From the NCBI GenBank assembly GCA_019135865.1, contig JAGVVD010000052.1, forward strand, positions 77,011-141,010: a DNA stretch of 64,000 nt, in the 5' to 3' direction. This document shows positions 9,961 through 21,194 of this stretch, one piece after another. Made by a program: the position numbers and the translations under genes. Numbering within the stretch: position 1 is the first letter of the stretch; every line of letters begins with the position of its first letter. This stretch comes from Elusimicrobiota bacterium (lineage in GTDB: Bacteria > Elusimicrobiota > Elusimicrobia > Elusimicrobiales > UBA9959). The notes below the pieces were generated by a model. That model was not told where the DNA came from. It saw only the letters and a list, made by a program, of their open reading frames with translations, and searched no databases.

Positions 9961-10206
9961 GTGAAGACGGAAGGACGCGGATATTACGGTCTGCTGCAGT
10001 CGGGCCTGCAGCTGGCGGCCGGGGTCGGGCTGGGCTTCTGGCTGGGCCTGCTGGCCGACCGGCGGCTGGGCACGGGCCATTGGCTGGCCGCGGCCGGCGC
10101 CGCCGCCGGCCTGGCGGCCGGGTTCTACCTTTTCTTCCGCGAAGTGGCCGCGATAAGCCGGGAAGAGGCTTCCCGGCGCAAAGGAGGCCCCGGTGACGCC
10201 GCCTGA
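9961..10206 (+). CDS. atpZ: AtpZ/AtpI-type ATP synthase accessory protein
   Basis: This 81-residue protein has two transmembrane helices (about residues 15-33 and 40-58) separated by a short 'ADRRLGTGHW' loop, the normal shape of AtpZ/AtpI accessory proteins. Such proteins precede subunit a in many bacterial F-ATPase operons and help c-ring assembly or Mg2+ handling. It has a GTG start and overlaps the next gene by 14 nt. Confidence 0.72.
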   Translation: MKTEGRGYYGLLQSGLQLAAGVGLGFWLGLLADRRLGTGHWLAAAGAAAGLAAGFYLFFREVAAISREEASRRKGGPGDAA

Positions 10207-10492
10207 GACCGCCGCTTCCGCGGCGCTGCTGGGCGCGCTCTGCGGGGTCTTCAACGGCCTGCTGGCGGGGGCGGTCATGCGGCGCGCCGTGGCGGCCTCC
10301 CAGCCCGTTTTTTTCGCCGCTTTCGTCGCGGGATTTTTCTACCGCCTGCTCTTCCTGCTCGGCGCTTTGTGGCTTCTGCGCAATGAAAAATATATAATTA
10401 TCGTCGCTTTCGCGGCGGCGCTCATACTCGCGCAGCTCATCCTGGAAGTGATTCTCGTTCCCAGGGGCCCATGGACGTCAAAGAGATCCTAG
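10193..10492 (+). CDS. atpI: ATP synthase subunit I-like membrane protein
   Basis: This 99-residue, mostly hydrophobic protein has three to four membrane helices. It lies between atpZ and atpB and overlaps both (14 and 22 nt). Position and topology fit the AtpI/subunit I family, a c-ring assembly helper. Sequence motifs in this family are weak, so the call leans on context. GTG start. Confidence 0.62.
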   Translation: MTPPETAASAALLGALCGVFNGLLAGAVMRRAVAASQPVFFAAFVAGFFYRLLFLLGALWLLRNEKYIIIVAFAAALILAQLILEVILVPRGPWTSKRS

Positions 10493-11235
10493 AGCATCAC
10501 ATCATAGACCACGTCTGGTCCGTCGTGCCCGCCGGGCCCGTGGGCCTTCCCGTATCCAAACATTTCCTGATGATAGTCCTGGTCGCCGCGCTTCTCGGCG
10601 CGGGGCTGCCGCTGCTGCGGCGCAGCCGCTCGGCCGGGCTGGCCCCGTTCCGTTCCATGCTCGAGGCCCTGGTCCTGTTCATCCGCGACGAGGTGGTCGT
10701 GGAGAACATGGGCAAAAAAGGCGCGCGCTATACCGGCTATTTCTGCACCCTGTTCGTCTTCATCCTCGGGCTCAACCTGGCCGGCATGGTGCCTTTCGGC
10801 TCGACGGCGACGGGCAACCTGGCCGTGACGGGCGGGTTCGCCCTCTGCACCTTCCTGCTGGTCAACCTGGCCGGCATGCGCGAGCAGGGCGTGGTCAGAT
10901 ACGTCTCGCATCTGGTCCCGGCCGGCGTGCCCGTCTGGCTCTACCCGCTGCTTTTCCCGATAGAGGCGCTGGGTCTGGTGACCAAGACCTTCGCGCTCTG
11001 CATCCGTCTTTTCGCCAACATGATCGCCGGCCATATAGTGATCCTGTCCTTCATCGGCATGATCTTCATCTTCGGCGCGGTCGATCCCTGGCTGGGCGTG
11101 GGCGTGACGGCCCCGGCGGCCGTCGTGCTGGTCCTTTTCGTTTCGCTGCTCGAGATCTTCGTGGCCTTCCTGCAGGCGTACATCTTCACCTTCCTGACGG
11201 CCATCTTCACGGGCGCGGCGATGCACCCGCACTGA
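10471..11235 (+). CDS. atpB: F-type ATP synthase subunit a
   Basis: This 254-residue multi-spanning membrane protein forms the ion half-channels of Fo. The essential arginine lies in 'FALCIRLFANMIAGHIVI' (about residues 170-187). The N-terminus carries the usual 'LEHHIIDHVW' amphipathic start. It overlaps the preceding gene by 22 nt. With subunits c and b following, it forms the Fo block of the operon. Confidence 0.96.
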   Translation: MDVKEILEHHIIDHVWSVVPAGPVGLPVSKHFLMIVLVAALLGAGLPLLRRSRSAGLAPFRSMLEALVLFIRDEVVVENMGKKGARYTGYFCTLFVFILGLNLAGMVPFGSTATGNLAVTGGFALCTFLLVNLAGMREQGVVRYVSHLVPAGVPVWLYPLLFPIEALGLVTKTFALCIRLFANMIAGHIVILSFIGMIFIFGAVDPWLGVGVTAPAAVVLVLFVSLLEIFVAFLQAYIFTFLTAIFTGAAMHPH

Positions 11236-11269
11236 TCTTTATGCGGAGACGGACACGGAGGTAGCGTAC

Positions 11270-11566
11270 ATGAACGACATGCTGTTCCTTGGACTCGGTT
11301 ACATAGGCGGCGGCCTCGGCGCGGGGCTGACCCTGGTCGGCGCCGGCATGGGCATCGGCAGGCTCGCGGCCAGCGCGATGGAAGGCACGGCCCGGCAGCC
11401 GGAAGCCGGCGGCCAGCTGCGGACCTCGATGATCATCGCGGCCGCGCTCATCGAAGGCATCGCCTTCTTCGCCCTGGTCATCTGCCTCTTCGCGGTGCTC
11501 AACTTCGGCATGCCGAAGGCCCCCGAGACCGGCGCGGCCCCGGCGCAGACCGAAGCGCATAAGTAA
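11270..11566 (+). CDS. atpE: F-type ATP synthase subunit c
   Basis: This 98-residue two-helix hairpin forms the rotor ring. The conserved loop 'RQPEA' and the ion-binding Glu in helix 2 (AALIEGIAFFALVI) are present. The helix-1 position that is Gln in Na+-type rings is Ile here (GMGIGRLAAS), and Gly follows the key Glu instead of Ser/Thr. That pattern points to proton rather than sodium coupling. The C-terminal 15 residues (Pro/Ala/Glu-rich) extend beyond a typical subunit c. Confidence 0.95.
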   Translation: MNDMLFLGLGYIGGGLGAGLTLVGAGMGIGRLAASAMEGTARQPEAGGQLRTSMIIAAALIEGIAFFALVICLFAVLNFGMPKAPETGAAPAQTEAHK

Positions 11567-11620
11567 GAATACGGACTACGGCGCCGGGCGGTCCCCGCGC
11601 GGCGCCGACAGGAGTCGGAC

Positions 11621-12121
11621 ATGGAAGCTCTGATAAGGCCGGATTTCGGCCTGACCTTCTGGACGCTGCTCATCTTCGGGCTGCTGGTGCTGCTGCTTTC
11701 GAAGACGGTGTGGAAGCCGGTGCTGCAGGCCGCCGAGCAGCGCGAGAAGGGCCTGCGCGACGAGCGCGAGGCCGCCGAGAAGGCGCGCGCCGAAGCCGAG
11801 CGCGCCTCCAGGGAAATAGAGGAACGTCTCGCGGGGATAAAGGCGGAGATGCAGGCCAGGCTGCGCGAGGCGACGGAAGAAGGCGAGCGCGCCAAGGTCA
11901 AGCTGCTCGACGACGCCCGCAAGGGCGTGGCGGCCATGCTCGAGAGCGCCGCCCGCGACCTGCAGACCGAGCGCGAGAAGATCGCGGCCGAGCTGAGGAA
12001 CAGTTTCGCCGAGTTCTCGCTGATGTCCGCCGAGAAGGTCCTCTCCCGCTCGGTGGACCGCAGGCTGAACGAGGAGATAGTGGGCAAGGCCATAAAGGAG
12101 CTCGAGGCCAAAAAGGCCTGA
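11621..12121 (+). CDS. atpF: F-type ATP synthase subunit b
   Basis: This 166-residue peripheral stalk subunit has one N-terminal membrane helix (about residues 10-28) followed by a long charged, heptad-like Arg/Glu/Ala-rich coiled coil. That is the standard subunit b layout. It lies between atpE and atpH. Confidence 0.93.
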   Translation: MEALIRPDFGLTFWTLLIFGLLVLLLSKTVWKPVLQAAEQREKGLRDEREAAEKARAEAERASREIEERLAGIKAEMQARLREATEEGERAKVKLLDDARKGVAAMLESAARDLQTEREKIAAELRNSFAEFSLMSAEKVLSRSVDRRLNEEIVGKAIKELEAKKA

Positions 12122-12125
12122 CCGG

Positions 12126-12692
12126 ATGAAAGCCTCCGAAAGGACCCTCGCCCGGCGCTACGCCGCCGCCTACATGTCATACGGTACTGGGACACCAAGC
12201 CGCATGGTGTCCCCCGCTGATGCGGCGGGCGAGTCCGCCGCGCGCCTGGAGGCGCTGAGGAGGCTGGAACGGGCCGTCGCGCCCGCGCTGCCGCTGCTCA
12301 CGCGGCCGCTGGTGCCCGTGCGGCTCAAACTGGAGATACTGGAGAAGGCCTGCCCCGGCAAGGACCTCGTCCGCGCGCTGGCGCTGGCCGCGCTGCTGGT
12401 CAGGACTGGCCGGCTGGGCCTGCTGGGGGAGACGGCCGCGCAGTGCGCGCTGCTCGCCGACGAGGCGGCCGGCGTGCTGCGCGCCGAAGTGACCTCGCGC
12501 TACCCGCTCTCCGACGCGGAGCGCGCGGGCCTGGAGAAGGCGCTGTCCGCTTTTTCCGGCCGGAAGGCGGTGGTCTCCAATACGATCTCCGAAAAAGTGC
12601 TCGGCGGCTTCGAAGCCGGTTTCGGCGGCTTCCTGCTGGACGCCACGCTGCTCGGCAGGCTGGCGCGGCTCAGGAAAAAAATCACCACATAG
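12126..12692 (+). CDS. atpH: F-type ATP synthase subunit delta
   Basis: This is a 188-residue OSCP/delta subunit that joins F1 to the peripheral stalk. The N-terminus 'RTLARRYAAAYM' and the C-terminal 'ISEKVLGGFEAGFGGFLLDATLLGRLARLRKKI' pattern (in part) are typical. The stretch at about residues 18-40 (Gly/Ser/Pro-rich) looks like a lineage-specific insertion. It starts 4 nt after atpF and ends 9 nt before atpA. Confidence 0.9.
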   Translation: MKASERTLARRYAAAYMSYGTGTPSRMVSPADAAGESAARLEALRRLERAVAPALPLLTRPLVPVRLKLEILEKACPGKDLVRALALAALLVRTGRLGLLGETAAQCALLADEAAGVLRAEVTSRYPLSDAERAGLEKALSAFSGRKAVVSNTISEKVLGGFEAGFGGFLLDATLLGRLARLRKKITT

Positions 12693-12701
12693 GCGGTAAG
12701 C

Positions 12702-14225
<1,524 letters not shown>

Positions 14226-14234
14226 GGCGGGAAT

Positions 14235-15155
14235 ATGAAATACCTGGTAACCGGCGGCGCCGGATTCATCGGTTCCAACATCGCTTTCGCGCTCGCCGGT
14301 GAGCGCAAGGCGAAGGTGGTCGTGCTGGACGATTTCTCGTCCGGCGATTTCCGCAACCTTTCCGGTTTCGGGGGGGACGTCGTGACCGGCGACATCCTCT
14401 CGCGGGAATGGTTCGAGCGGGTCGGCAAAGTGGACGCGGTGTTCCACCAGGCGGCCCTGGTGGACACCACCATAGCGGACCAGCGCAGGATGATGGCCGC
14501 CAACGTGGACGGTTTCCGCAACGTGCTGGAGTACGCGCTCAAATACGGCGTGAAGCGCGTGATCTACGCCTCGTCGGCGGCCGTCTACGGCAACTCCGAG
14601 TGCCCGATGCTCGAGACGCAGACCCCCACGCCCGAGAACGTCTACGGCTTCTCCAAGGCGATCATGGACAACCTGGCCCGCGAGTGGGCCGAAGCGCACA
14701 AGGATATGACGCTGGTCGGCCTGCGCTACTTCAACGTCTACGGCCCGCGCGAGTACTACAAGGGCAAGATGGCCAGCATGATCTTCCAGCTCTACAACCA
14801 GATGAAAGCGGGCAAGCGCCCGCGGATCTTCAAGTACGGCGAGCAGATGCGCGACTTCGTCTACGTCAAGGACCTGGTGCGCGCCAACCTCAACGCTCTC
14901 GACGCGGAGCGGTCCTGCGTCTGCAACGCGGCCACCGGCCGGCCCGAGAACTTCAACGCCGTCATCGACGCGCTGAACAAGGGCATGGGCACGGACCTGG
15001 CGCCCGATTATTTCGACAACCCGTACGGGTTCTACCAGAACAAGACGCAGGCGGACCTGCGTCAGGCCAAGGCGCTGCTCAACTACAGGCCCGAATGGAG
15101 CCTGGCCGACGGCATAGCCGACTACGTGAAGGCGCTGGAGAAGGGCTGGAAATAA
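14235..15155 (+). CDS. hldD: NAD-dependent epimerase, ADP-glycero-manno-heptose 6-epimerase-like, inside the atp operon
   Basis: This 306-residue extended SDR has the nucleotide-binding GGAGFIG (residues 7-13) and a catalytic Ser around 113-114 (YASSAAVYG). Its YxxxK is Tyr137-Lys141 (VYGFSK). The 'YGPREYYKGKMASM' and 'RDFVYVKDLV' motifs are those of HldD/RfaD heptose epimerases, which make the inner-core LPS heptose. GalE-type activity cannot be excluded. It sits between atpA (9 nt) and atpG (12 nt) on the same strand, so it must share the ATP synthase transcript. Confidence 0.75.
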   Translation: MKYLVTGGAGFIGSNIAFALAGERKAKVVVLDDFSSGDFRNLSGFGGDVVTGDILSREWFERVGKVDAVFHQAALVDTTIADQRRMMAANVDGFRNVLEYALKYGVKRVIYASSAAVYGNSECPMLETQTPTPENVYGFSKAIMDNLAREWAEAHKDMTLVGLRYFNVYGPREYYKGKMASMIFQLYNQMKAGKRPRIFKYGEQMRDFVYVKDLVRANLNALDAERSCVCNAATGRPENFNAVIDALNKGMGTDLAPDYFDNPYGFYQNKTQADLRQAKALLNYRPEWSLADGIADYVKALEKGWK

Positions 15156-15167
15156 GGTCCGTCCGAA

Positions 15168-16067
15168 ATGGCATCGCTGCGCGACATAAGAAAGCATATC
15201 TCGTCGGTGAGGAACATCCGGCAGATCACCTACGCCATGAAGATGGTGGCGGCCGCGCGCATCAAGCGCGCCCAGGGCTCGATACTGGCCTCCCGCCCCT
15301 TCGCGTCGCGCATGGAGACCATGCTCAAGGACCTCTACGGCGAGCTGGGGGAGGAGGATTTCCGGACCTCCCCGGCCTATCCGCTCTTCGAGCAGCGCAA
15401 GGACCACGGCCCCATCGGCCTCTGCGTCGTGACGGCCGACAAGGGGCTCTGCGGTTCTTTCAACAACAATATCCTCAAGGCCTCGCTGGCCTGGCTGGCC
15501 AGGCACAGGGGCCGCAAGGTCAGGCTGGCGCTCGTCGGCAGGAAGTCGCGCGATTTTTTCCATCGCCTCAGGGGGCTCGACCTCGACATAGAGATGGAAC
15601 TGACCGGCATCTTCCCCAAGGCTTCCTACGCCCACGCGGAACTGCTGGCCGGGAAGATGCTGGACTCCTACGCCGCCTGCTCCGTCTGCGGCTATACCGT
15701 CGTCTACAACGAGTTCAAGTCGATGATGTCCCAGCGCGTCGTGGAGGCGCAGCTGCTGCCGCTGAGCCGCCACATCCTGCTCGACCCTTCCTGCGGGCCG
15801 CTCTGCCATAACTTCGCTTTCGAGCCGGGCAAGGCCGAGTTCCTGGGCGCGCTGCTGCCCCGCTACGTCAAGGCCCAGGTCTACCGGATACTGCTCGAAT
15901 CCCAGGCCGCCGAACTTGCCGCGCGCATGAGCGCGATGGAGTCGGCCTCCAACAACGCCTCGGACCTGATCTCCGACCTCACTCTGAAACTAAACAAGAT
16001 GCGCCAGGCCATGATAACCACCGAGCTCAACGAGATAGTCGGCGGGGCCGAGGCGCTGGGCGGATAA
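15168..16067 (+). CDS. atpG: F-type ATP synthase subunit gamma
   Basis: This is the 299-residue central rotor shaft. The N-terminus 'MASLRDIRKHISSVRNIRQITYAMKMVAAARIKRAQ' type helix (in part) and the C-terminal 'MRQAMITTELNEIVGGAEAL' helix are diagnostic. The 'TADKGLCGSFNNN' motif is present. It starts 12 nt after the epimerase gene. Confidence 0.96.
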   Translation: MASLRDIRKHISSVRNIRQITYAMKMVAAARIKRAQGSILASRPFASRMETMLKDLYGELGEEDFRTSPAYPLFEQRKDHGPIGLCVVTADKGLCGSFNNNILKASLAWLARHRGRKVRLALVGRKSRDFFHRLRGLDLDIEMELTGIFPKASYAHAELLAGKMLDSYAACSVCGYTVVYNEFKSMMSQRVVEAQLLPLSRHILLDPSCGPLCHNFAFEPGKAEFLGALLPRYVKAQVYRILLESQAAELAARMSAMESASNNASDLISDLTLKLNKMRQAMITTELNEIVGGAEALGG

Positions 16068-17504
<1,437 letters not shown>

Positions 17505-17523
17505 GCCGCGTCCCGCCGCGATC

Positions 17524-17961
17524 ATGACCAAGAAGAAGCGACTGCGCATGGACATGGTCACGCCGGAGAAGCCTTATCTCCAGGACCGGGAGGTGGACTT
17601 CGTCGCGCTGCCCGCCGAGCGCGGCGAGATGGGCGTCCTCCCCGGCCACGCGCCTTCCGCCGTGCAGCTGCGGCCCGGGGTGCTCCGCTACCGCGAGGGC
17701 TCCGCGGAGGAGACCTTCGCGGTGATGGGCGGCTTCGCCGAGGTCTACAAGGACAAGGTGTCGGTGTTCGCGGAGGCCGCCGAGCTGGCGCGCGAAGTGG
17801 ACGAGGAGCGCGCGCGGCAGGAGTACGCCGGCGCCAAGGCCGCGCTGTCGGCGCGCGCGCCCGACCTGGACATGGAGGCCGCCCAGGCCTCGCTCAGGAA
17901 GGCCGCCGTCAGGCTGAAGGTCGCGGAGCTGCGCCGCAAGTGCCATCCCGGCCAGAAATAG
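17524..17961 (+). CDS. atpC: F-type ATP synthase subunit epsilon
   Basis: This 145-residue subunit has an N-terminal beta-sandwich ('GEMGVLPGHAPSAVQLRPGVLRY' type region) and a C-terminal pair of Ala/Arg/Glu-rich helices that act as the inhibitory arm in this family. It is the last gene of the operon and is followed by an intrinsic terminator. Confidence 0.92.
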   Translation: MTKKKRLRMDMVTPEKPYLQDREVDFVALPAERGEMGVLPGHAPSAVQLRPGVLRYREGSAEETFAVMGGFAEVYKDKVSVFAEAAELAREVDEERARQEYAGAKAALSARAPDLDMEAAQASLRKAAVRLKVAELRRKCHPGQK

Positions 17962-17982
17962 CCGTCGCCCGACGACGAACGG

Positions 17983-18014
17983 AAAGCCCGCCGCTGGCCC
18001 CGGCGGGCTTTTTC
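17983..18014 (+). terminator. Intrinsic terminator of the ATP synthase operon
   Basis: The 11-bp perfect stem AAAGCCCGCCG (17983-17993) / CGGCGGGCTTT (18001-18011) has a 7-nt loop and a run of five T. Confidence 0.92.
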
Positions 18015-18293
18015 ATTAAGGAGAAATCTGCCTGGGCCGACGGGGGCTCACCACGAAACAACGACCCGGCTCCCTCGCCGGGCCTTCGCTCCGCCACGGG
18101 TCCGGCTTTCGGGAATACACCCTGCGCTGCGCTCGGCCGGGCACGAACTCGGCCTGCGCGCATAGCGCGCTAGGCCTCAAACATTCATGCCCGTCCGGCA
18201 GTGCCGGTACCCGAGCTCCGCTTGGGGAAAGCCTCCGATGTGGCTTCGGAAGGCCCGACGAGGAAGCCTTGCCCGGATGTCTCCTTAATGGGG
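18014..18293. repeat. 280-bp non-coding element with terminal inverted repeats
   Basis: The left end CATTAAGGAGA (18014-18024) is the inverse of the right end TCTCCTTAATG (18280-18290), 11 of 11. The right end and flank (18278-18295) are identical to 6777-6794. The interior is GC-rich with several short inverted repeats and no credible reading frame. It fills the space between the atp terminator and the ubiE stop codon, overlapping the last T of the terminator. It is interpreted as a non-autonomous, MITE-like insertion. Confidence 0.55.
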
Positions 18294-18295
18294 CG

Positions 18296-19018
18296 CTACT
18301 TGACGGCGATGTGGACGGCGACGGCGCCGGGGAAGAGGCGCTCGTGGCGGGCCCGGGAGAACCCGGCGGCGAGCAGCTCGCGGTCCATGGCGTCCGCGTC
18401 CATGAAGGTAAGCACGCTCGAACCCAGGTAGCGGTACGCGGCGCGCGAGCCGCGGGGCAGCAGCGCCGCGGCGGCGGCGATCGCGGCCCTCACGTAGAGG
18501 CGGAAGAAGAAGCGGACGAAGGCCGAGGGCGGGACGCTCGTCTCCAGCTGGAGAAAGGTCCCGCCGGGCCTGAGCACGCGCAGGAACTCGCGCAGGCAGG
18601 CCGCCAGCCCTTCCGGCGAGGAGGCCAGGTTGCGCGCGGCGAAAGTGACGGTGACGAGATCGAAGACGCCGTCGGGAAAAGGGAGGGCGGAGGCGGGGGC
18701 CTCCGTGAATTCCACGCCGGGCAGCCTGGCGCGGGCCAGGGCCAGCATCGCCGCGTTGAAGTCCGCCCCTGCTACCGTCGAGCCCGCTGGCAGGCGCCGG
18801 CGCAGGAGCGCCGTCGTGTCGCCGGTGCCGCAGCAGGCGTCGAGGGCCCGCAGCGGGCCGCCGGCGGAACCCGGCCCCAGGGCCGAAAGGATAAATGAAA
18901 CGGCTTTCCGCCGCCACAGGCCGTCGAGGCCCAGCGTCAGAAAGCCGTTGACCAGTTCATAGCGGCCGGCTATAGCGTCGTAGAAACGAGCTACCGGGCC
19001 GTGGTCCTTTTCCGGCAT
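18296..19018 (-). CDS. ubiE: UbiE/MenG-type quinone-biosynthesis methyltransferase
   Basis: This 240-residue class I SAM-dependent methyltransferase has motif I 'ALDACCGTGDTTALL' (a UbiE-like variant of DxxxGTG), post-I 'GADFNAAMLALAR' and the UbiE signature 'FDLVTVTFAARNL'. It is expected to C-methylate demethylmenaquinone or a ubiquinone precursor. 'FLTLGLDGLWRRKAV' matches the UbiE N-terminal region. The small gene at 19031 lies 12 nt upstream on the same strand, so they are probably one transcript. Confidence 0.88.
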   Translation of the reverse strand: MPEKDHGPVARFYDAIAGRYELVNGFLTLGLDGLWRRKAVSFILSALGPGSAGGPLRALDACCGTGDTTALLRRRLPAGSTVAGADFNAAMLALARARLPGVEFTEAPASALPFPDGVFDLVTVTFAARNLASSPEGLAACLREFLRVLRPGGTFLQLETSVPPSAFVRFFFRLYVRAAIAAAAALLPRGSRAAYRYLGSSVLTFMDADAMDRELLAAGFSRARHERLFPGAVAVHIAVK

Positions 19019-19030
19019 GCGCCGGAGGGA

Positions 19031-19207
19031 TCAGGGCTTCTTCTCGGCGTTGCCGTCGTGCTCTTCGACGAACTTCTTGATCTCTTCGATGGCCTCGATG
19101 ATCATGCGGGCCTTCGAGAGGCCGAAGGAGAAGGGGTACCTGTCGCTCTCGCTGCGCTTGAGGATGATGACCGGCTGTCCCTTGTACTCGGTTCTTTCGA
19201 TATGCAT
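19031..19207 (-). CDS. Small conserved-looking cytosolic protein
   Basis: This 58-residue soluble protein, beginning MHIERTEYKGQPVIILKR, has a beta-hairpin-like start and a long amphipathic helix (LSKARMIIEAIEEIKKFVEEH). The function is not recognised. I chose ATG 19207 because GGAGG ends 8 nt before it; the upstream TTG start overlaps that ribosome site. A 7-bp hairpin (19222-19240) lies directly upstream of the ribosome site. It sits 12 nt ahead of ubiE in the same direction. Confidence 0.6.
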   Translation of the reverse strand: MHIERTEYKGQPVIILKRSESDRYPFSFGLSKARMIIEAIEEIKKFVEEHDGNAEKKP

Positions 19208-19351
19208 GAAACTTTCCTCCAAAGGGCCTACCCGGCCCTTAATATATTACATTATCATACTATATATATAATTGCAAGGGGGGGGCGGAGTCGCCGCGTA
19301 AAAGCCGCGGGAACGGCGCGCGGGCTGGGTTGACGCGTCAAGGCCGCCGGC

Positions 19352-19385
19352 GGGGCGGGGACGCCCGGCCGCCCGCCCCTTTTTT
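19352..19385 (+). terminator. Plus-strand intrinsic terminator with no gene upstream of it
   Basis: The stem GGGGCGGG (19352-19359) / CCCGCCCC (19372-19379) is followed by six T. All genes for 1.3 kb upstream are on the minus strand. It therefore either insulates pilM or ends a short unannotated RNA. Confidence 0.7.
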
Positions 19386-19428
19386 CACCGGATCCGGGAC
19401 CCCGGCCGGCCCGGCCGCGGAAAAGGCC

Positions 19429-19457
19429 TTGACAAAATGTTTGTTTGCTGTAATAAT
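19429..19457 (+). promoter_or_regulatory. Sigma-70 type promoter of the pil operon
   Basis: TTGACA (19429-19434) lies 17 nt from AATAAT (19452-19457), with TAATAA overlapping at 16 nt. The leader before pilM is about 70 nt. Confidence 0.7.
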
Positions 19458-19530
19458 TATGTAATATATAAGCGCTACGATGTTGGGCCGGCGTGAATAA
19501 GCCGCCGCGCGGGGGTCTAAAAGCGGAAAA

Positions 19531-20640
19531 ATGATCGCAGATCTCATAAAAAGAATCTTCCCTCCCAAGGATGTCGTCGGCATTGACATCGGGAGTTATT
19601 CCGTAAAGATAGTCTGTTTCACCGAAGAGAAAAAAGAGCTCAAACTCAAGGATTGGGGCTACATACCGCTTTCCTTCAAGCCCGACGTCCCCCCGGAGGA
19701 GCGGCGCCTGGCCATAGCGCAGGAGATCCGGACCCATCTGAAGAAGAAGGGCGTGTCGGCCAGGTACGCGGCCGTCTCCATTTCCGGCAACTCCGTCATA
19801 GTCCGCTACGTCAAGTTCCCCAAGCTCACCCGCAAGGAGCTCGATCTCACGCTCAGCGTCGAGGCCGAGCCTTTCATCCCCTTCGACATCAAGGACGTCG
19901 ACCTGACCTGCTACATCCTCAACGATACGATCGAGGAAGGGCAGCCCAAGATGGACGCCGTCCTGGTCGCGGCCAAGAAAGAGGCCGTGGCCGATAAACT
20001 GGAGATAGTTTCCGCGGCGGGACTGGAGCCGCTGGTCATAGACGTGGACTCTTTCGCGCTGGAGACGCTCTACGAGCGCCTCCAGCCCAAGCCGGAGGGG
20101 ACGGTCCTGATGCTCAATATAGGGCACAAGACGACCAACCTGTCGATCGTCTCGCAGGGCGTCACGCGCGTGGTCCGGGACATCTTCATAGCGGGAGCGG
20201 CTTTCGATAAAGCGATAAGCAAGCTCCTTAAAACGGAGCCCTCGGTCGCCGACGTGCTCAAGAAGTCCAGGGGCCTGCTGGTGACCGACGAGGAGAAGCA
20301 GGCCGCCGTCTCCGACTACGACCGCGAGGGGATCGCGGTGTCCAAGGCGGCGACGGGCGTCCTGCACGATCTCTATACCGAGGTCTCCCGCTCCATCGAT
20401 TTCTACCTCTCGCAGGGCGCGGAGAACTCCGTCTCGCGCATAATGCTCTGCGGCGGCGTGGCCAATCTCGGCAATATCGGCAAGTTCCTCTCCTCCGAGT
20501 TCAAGGTCCCGGTCGAGATCATCGACCCGTTCTCGTTCCTCGGCGAGCAGCCGATGGCAAGGAACATCCCCCGCGAGACCCTGCCGGCGCTTTCGGTCGC
20601 GGCGGGTCTCGCCCTGCGCAGGATGAAGGACTGGGAATAG
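19531..20640 (+). CDS. pilM: Type IV pilus inner-membrane platform protein PilM
   Basis: This 369-residue actin-like ATPase is the cytosolic ring of the pilus alignment complex. The nucleotide-binding 'VGIDIGSYSVKIV' lies near residue 15, and 'VLMLNIGHKTTNLSIV' and 'IMLCGGVANLGNIG' are the phosphate-2 and adenosine motifs. It contacts the short N-terminus of PilN, whose gene begins 1 nt after its stop. The whole pilMNOPQ block is collinear. Confidence 0.93.
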   Translation: MIADLIKRIFPPKDVVGIDIGSYSVKIVCFTEEKKELKLKDWGYIPLSFKPDVPPEERRLAIAQEIRTHLKKKGVSARYAAVSISGNSVIVRYVKFPKLTRKELDLTLSVEAEPFIPFDIKDVDLTCYILNDTIEEGQPKMDAVLVAAKKEAVADKLEIVSAAGLEPLVIDVDSFALETLYERLQPKPEGTVLMLNIGHKTTNLSIVSQGVTRVVRDIFIAGAAFDKAISKLLKTEPSVADVLKKSRGLLVTDEEKQAAVSDYDREGIAVSKAATGVLHDLYTEVSRSIDFYLSQGAENSVSRIMLCGGVANLGNIGKFLSSEFKVPVEIIDPFSFLGEQPMARNIPRETLPALSVAAGLALRRMKDWE

Positions 20641-20641
20641 C

Positions 20642-21193
20642 ATGGTAAAGATAAACCTCATTCCCAGGGAATACCTGGACCGGCTCAACCGCAAGGTCAT
20701 CATCGCCAAGGCCGTGGCGGCCGCCCTCGTCGTGGCGGTAGTCCTCGTGCTGGTCTCGGGCTGGCATTTCTCCCGCGCCAAGCGCATGCAGATGCGCCTC
20801 GCGGAGCGGGAGACCGAGATGAAGGTGCTGCAGAAGGACGTGGAGAAGGTCCGCGCGATAGAGGCCGAGATCGCCGAAGTGCAGCGCTACCTGGACGCTA
20901 TCGACAGGATAAGCCGCAACCGCTTTATCTACACGCGCTTCATGCAGGACGTCACTTCGGAACTGCCCGCGAGCATGTGGTTCAACAGTATGAACACCGC
21001 GCTCAGGGACACCACTCTCTCGCTGACCGTCTCGCTGATGTCGCGTTCCCCCTACGATCTCGCGTACTGGATAAACCACCTGGAGAAGGACCCCCGCTAT
21101 TCCGAAGTGGCGCTGGGCTCGATCTCCGTCTCCGAGACCGAGGGCTTGAGCGTCTACGCGGCCCCGATAACGTTCAAGTACGTCTATAAATAG
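20642..21193 (+). CDS. pilN: Type IV pilus assembly protein PilN
   Basis: This 183-residue single-pass protein begins 'MVKINLIPREYLDR', matching the PilN 'INLLP' motif that docks into PilM. One membrane helix spans about residues 20-40. A coiled-coil stretch and a periplasmic ferredoxin-like domain follow. It lies 1 nt from both pilM and pilO. Confidence 0.9.
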   Translation: MVKINLIPREYLDRLNRKVIIAKAVAAALVVAVVLVLVSGWHFSRAKRMQMRLAERETEMKVLQKDVEKVRAIEAEIAEVQRYLDAIDRISRNRFIYTRFMQDVTSELPASMWFNSMNTALRDTTLSLTVSLMSRSPYDLAYWINHLEKDPRYSEVALGSISVSETEGLSVYAAPITFKYVYK

Positions 21194-21194
21194 C

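Larger units (their letters stand above)
19208..19530. other. Intergenic region between the ubiE unit and pilM
   Basis: It holds an AT-rich stretch (19238-19275) with -10-like boxes on both strands, including TATAAT on + at 19267-19272. It also holds a 12-bp palindrome TTGACGCGTCAA (19330-19341), a plus-strand intrinsic terminator (19352-19385) and the pilM promoter (19429-19457). No open frame is credible. Confidence 0.6.
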
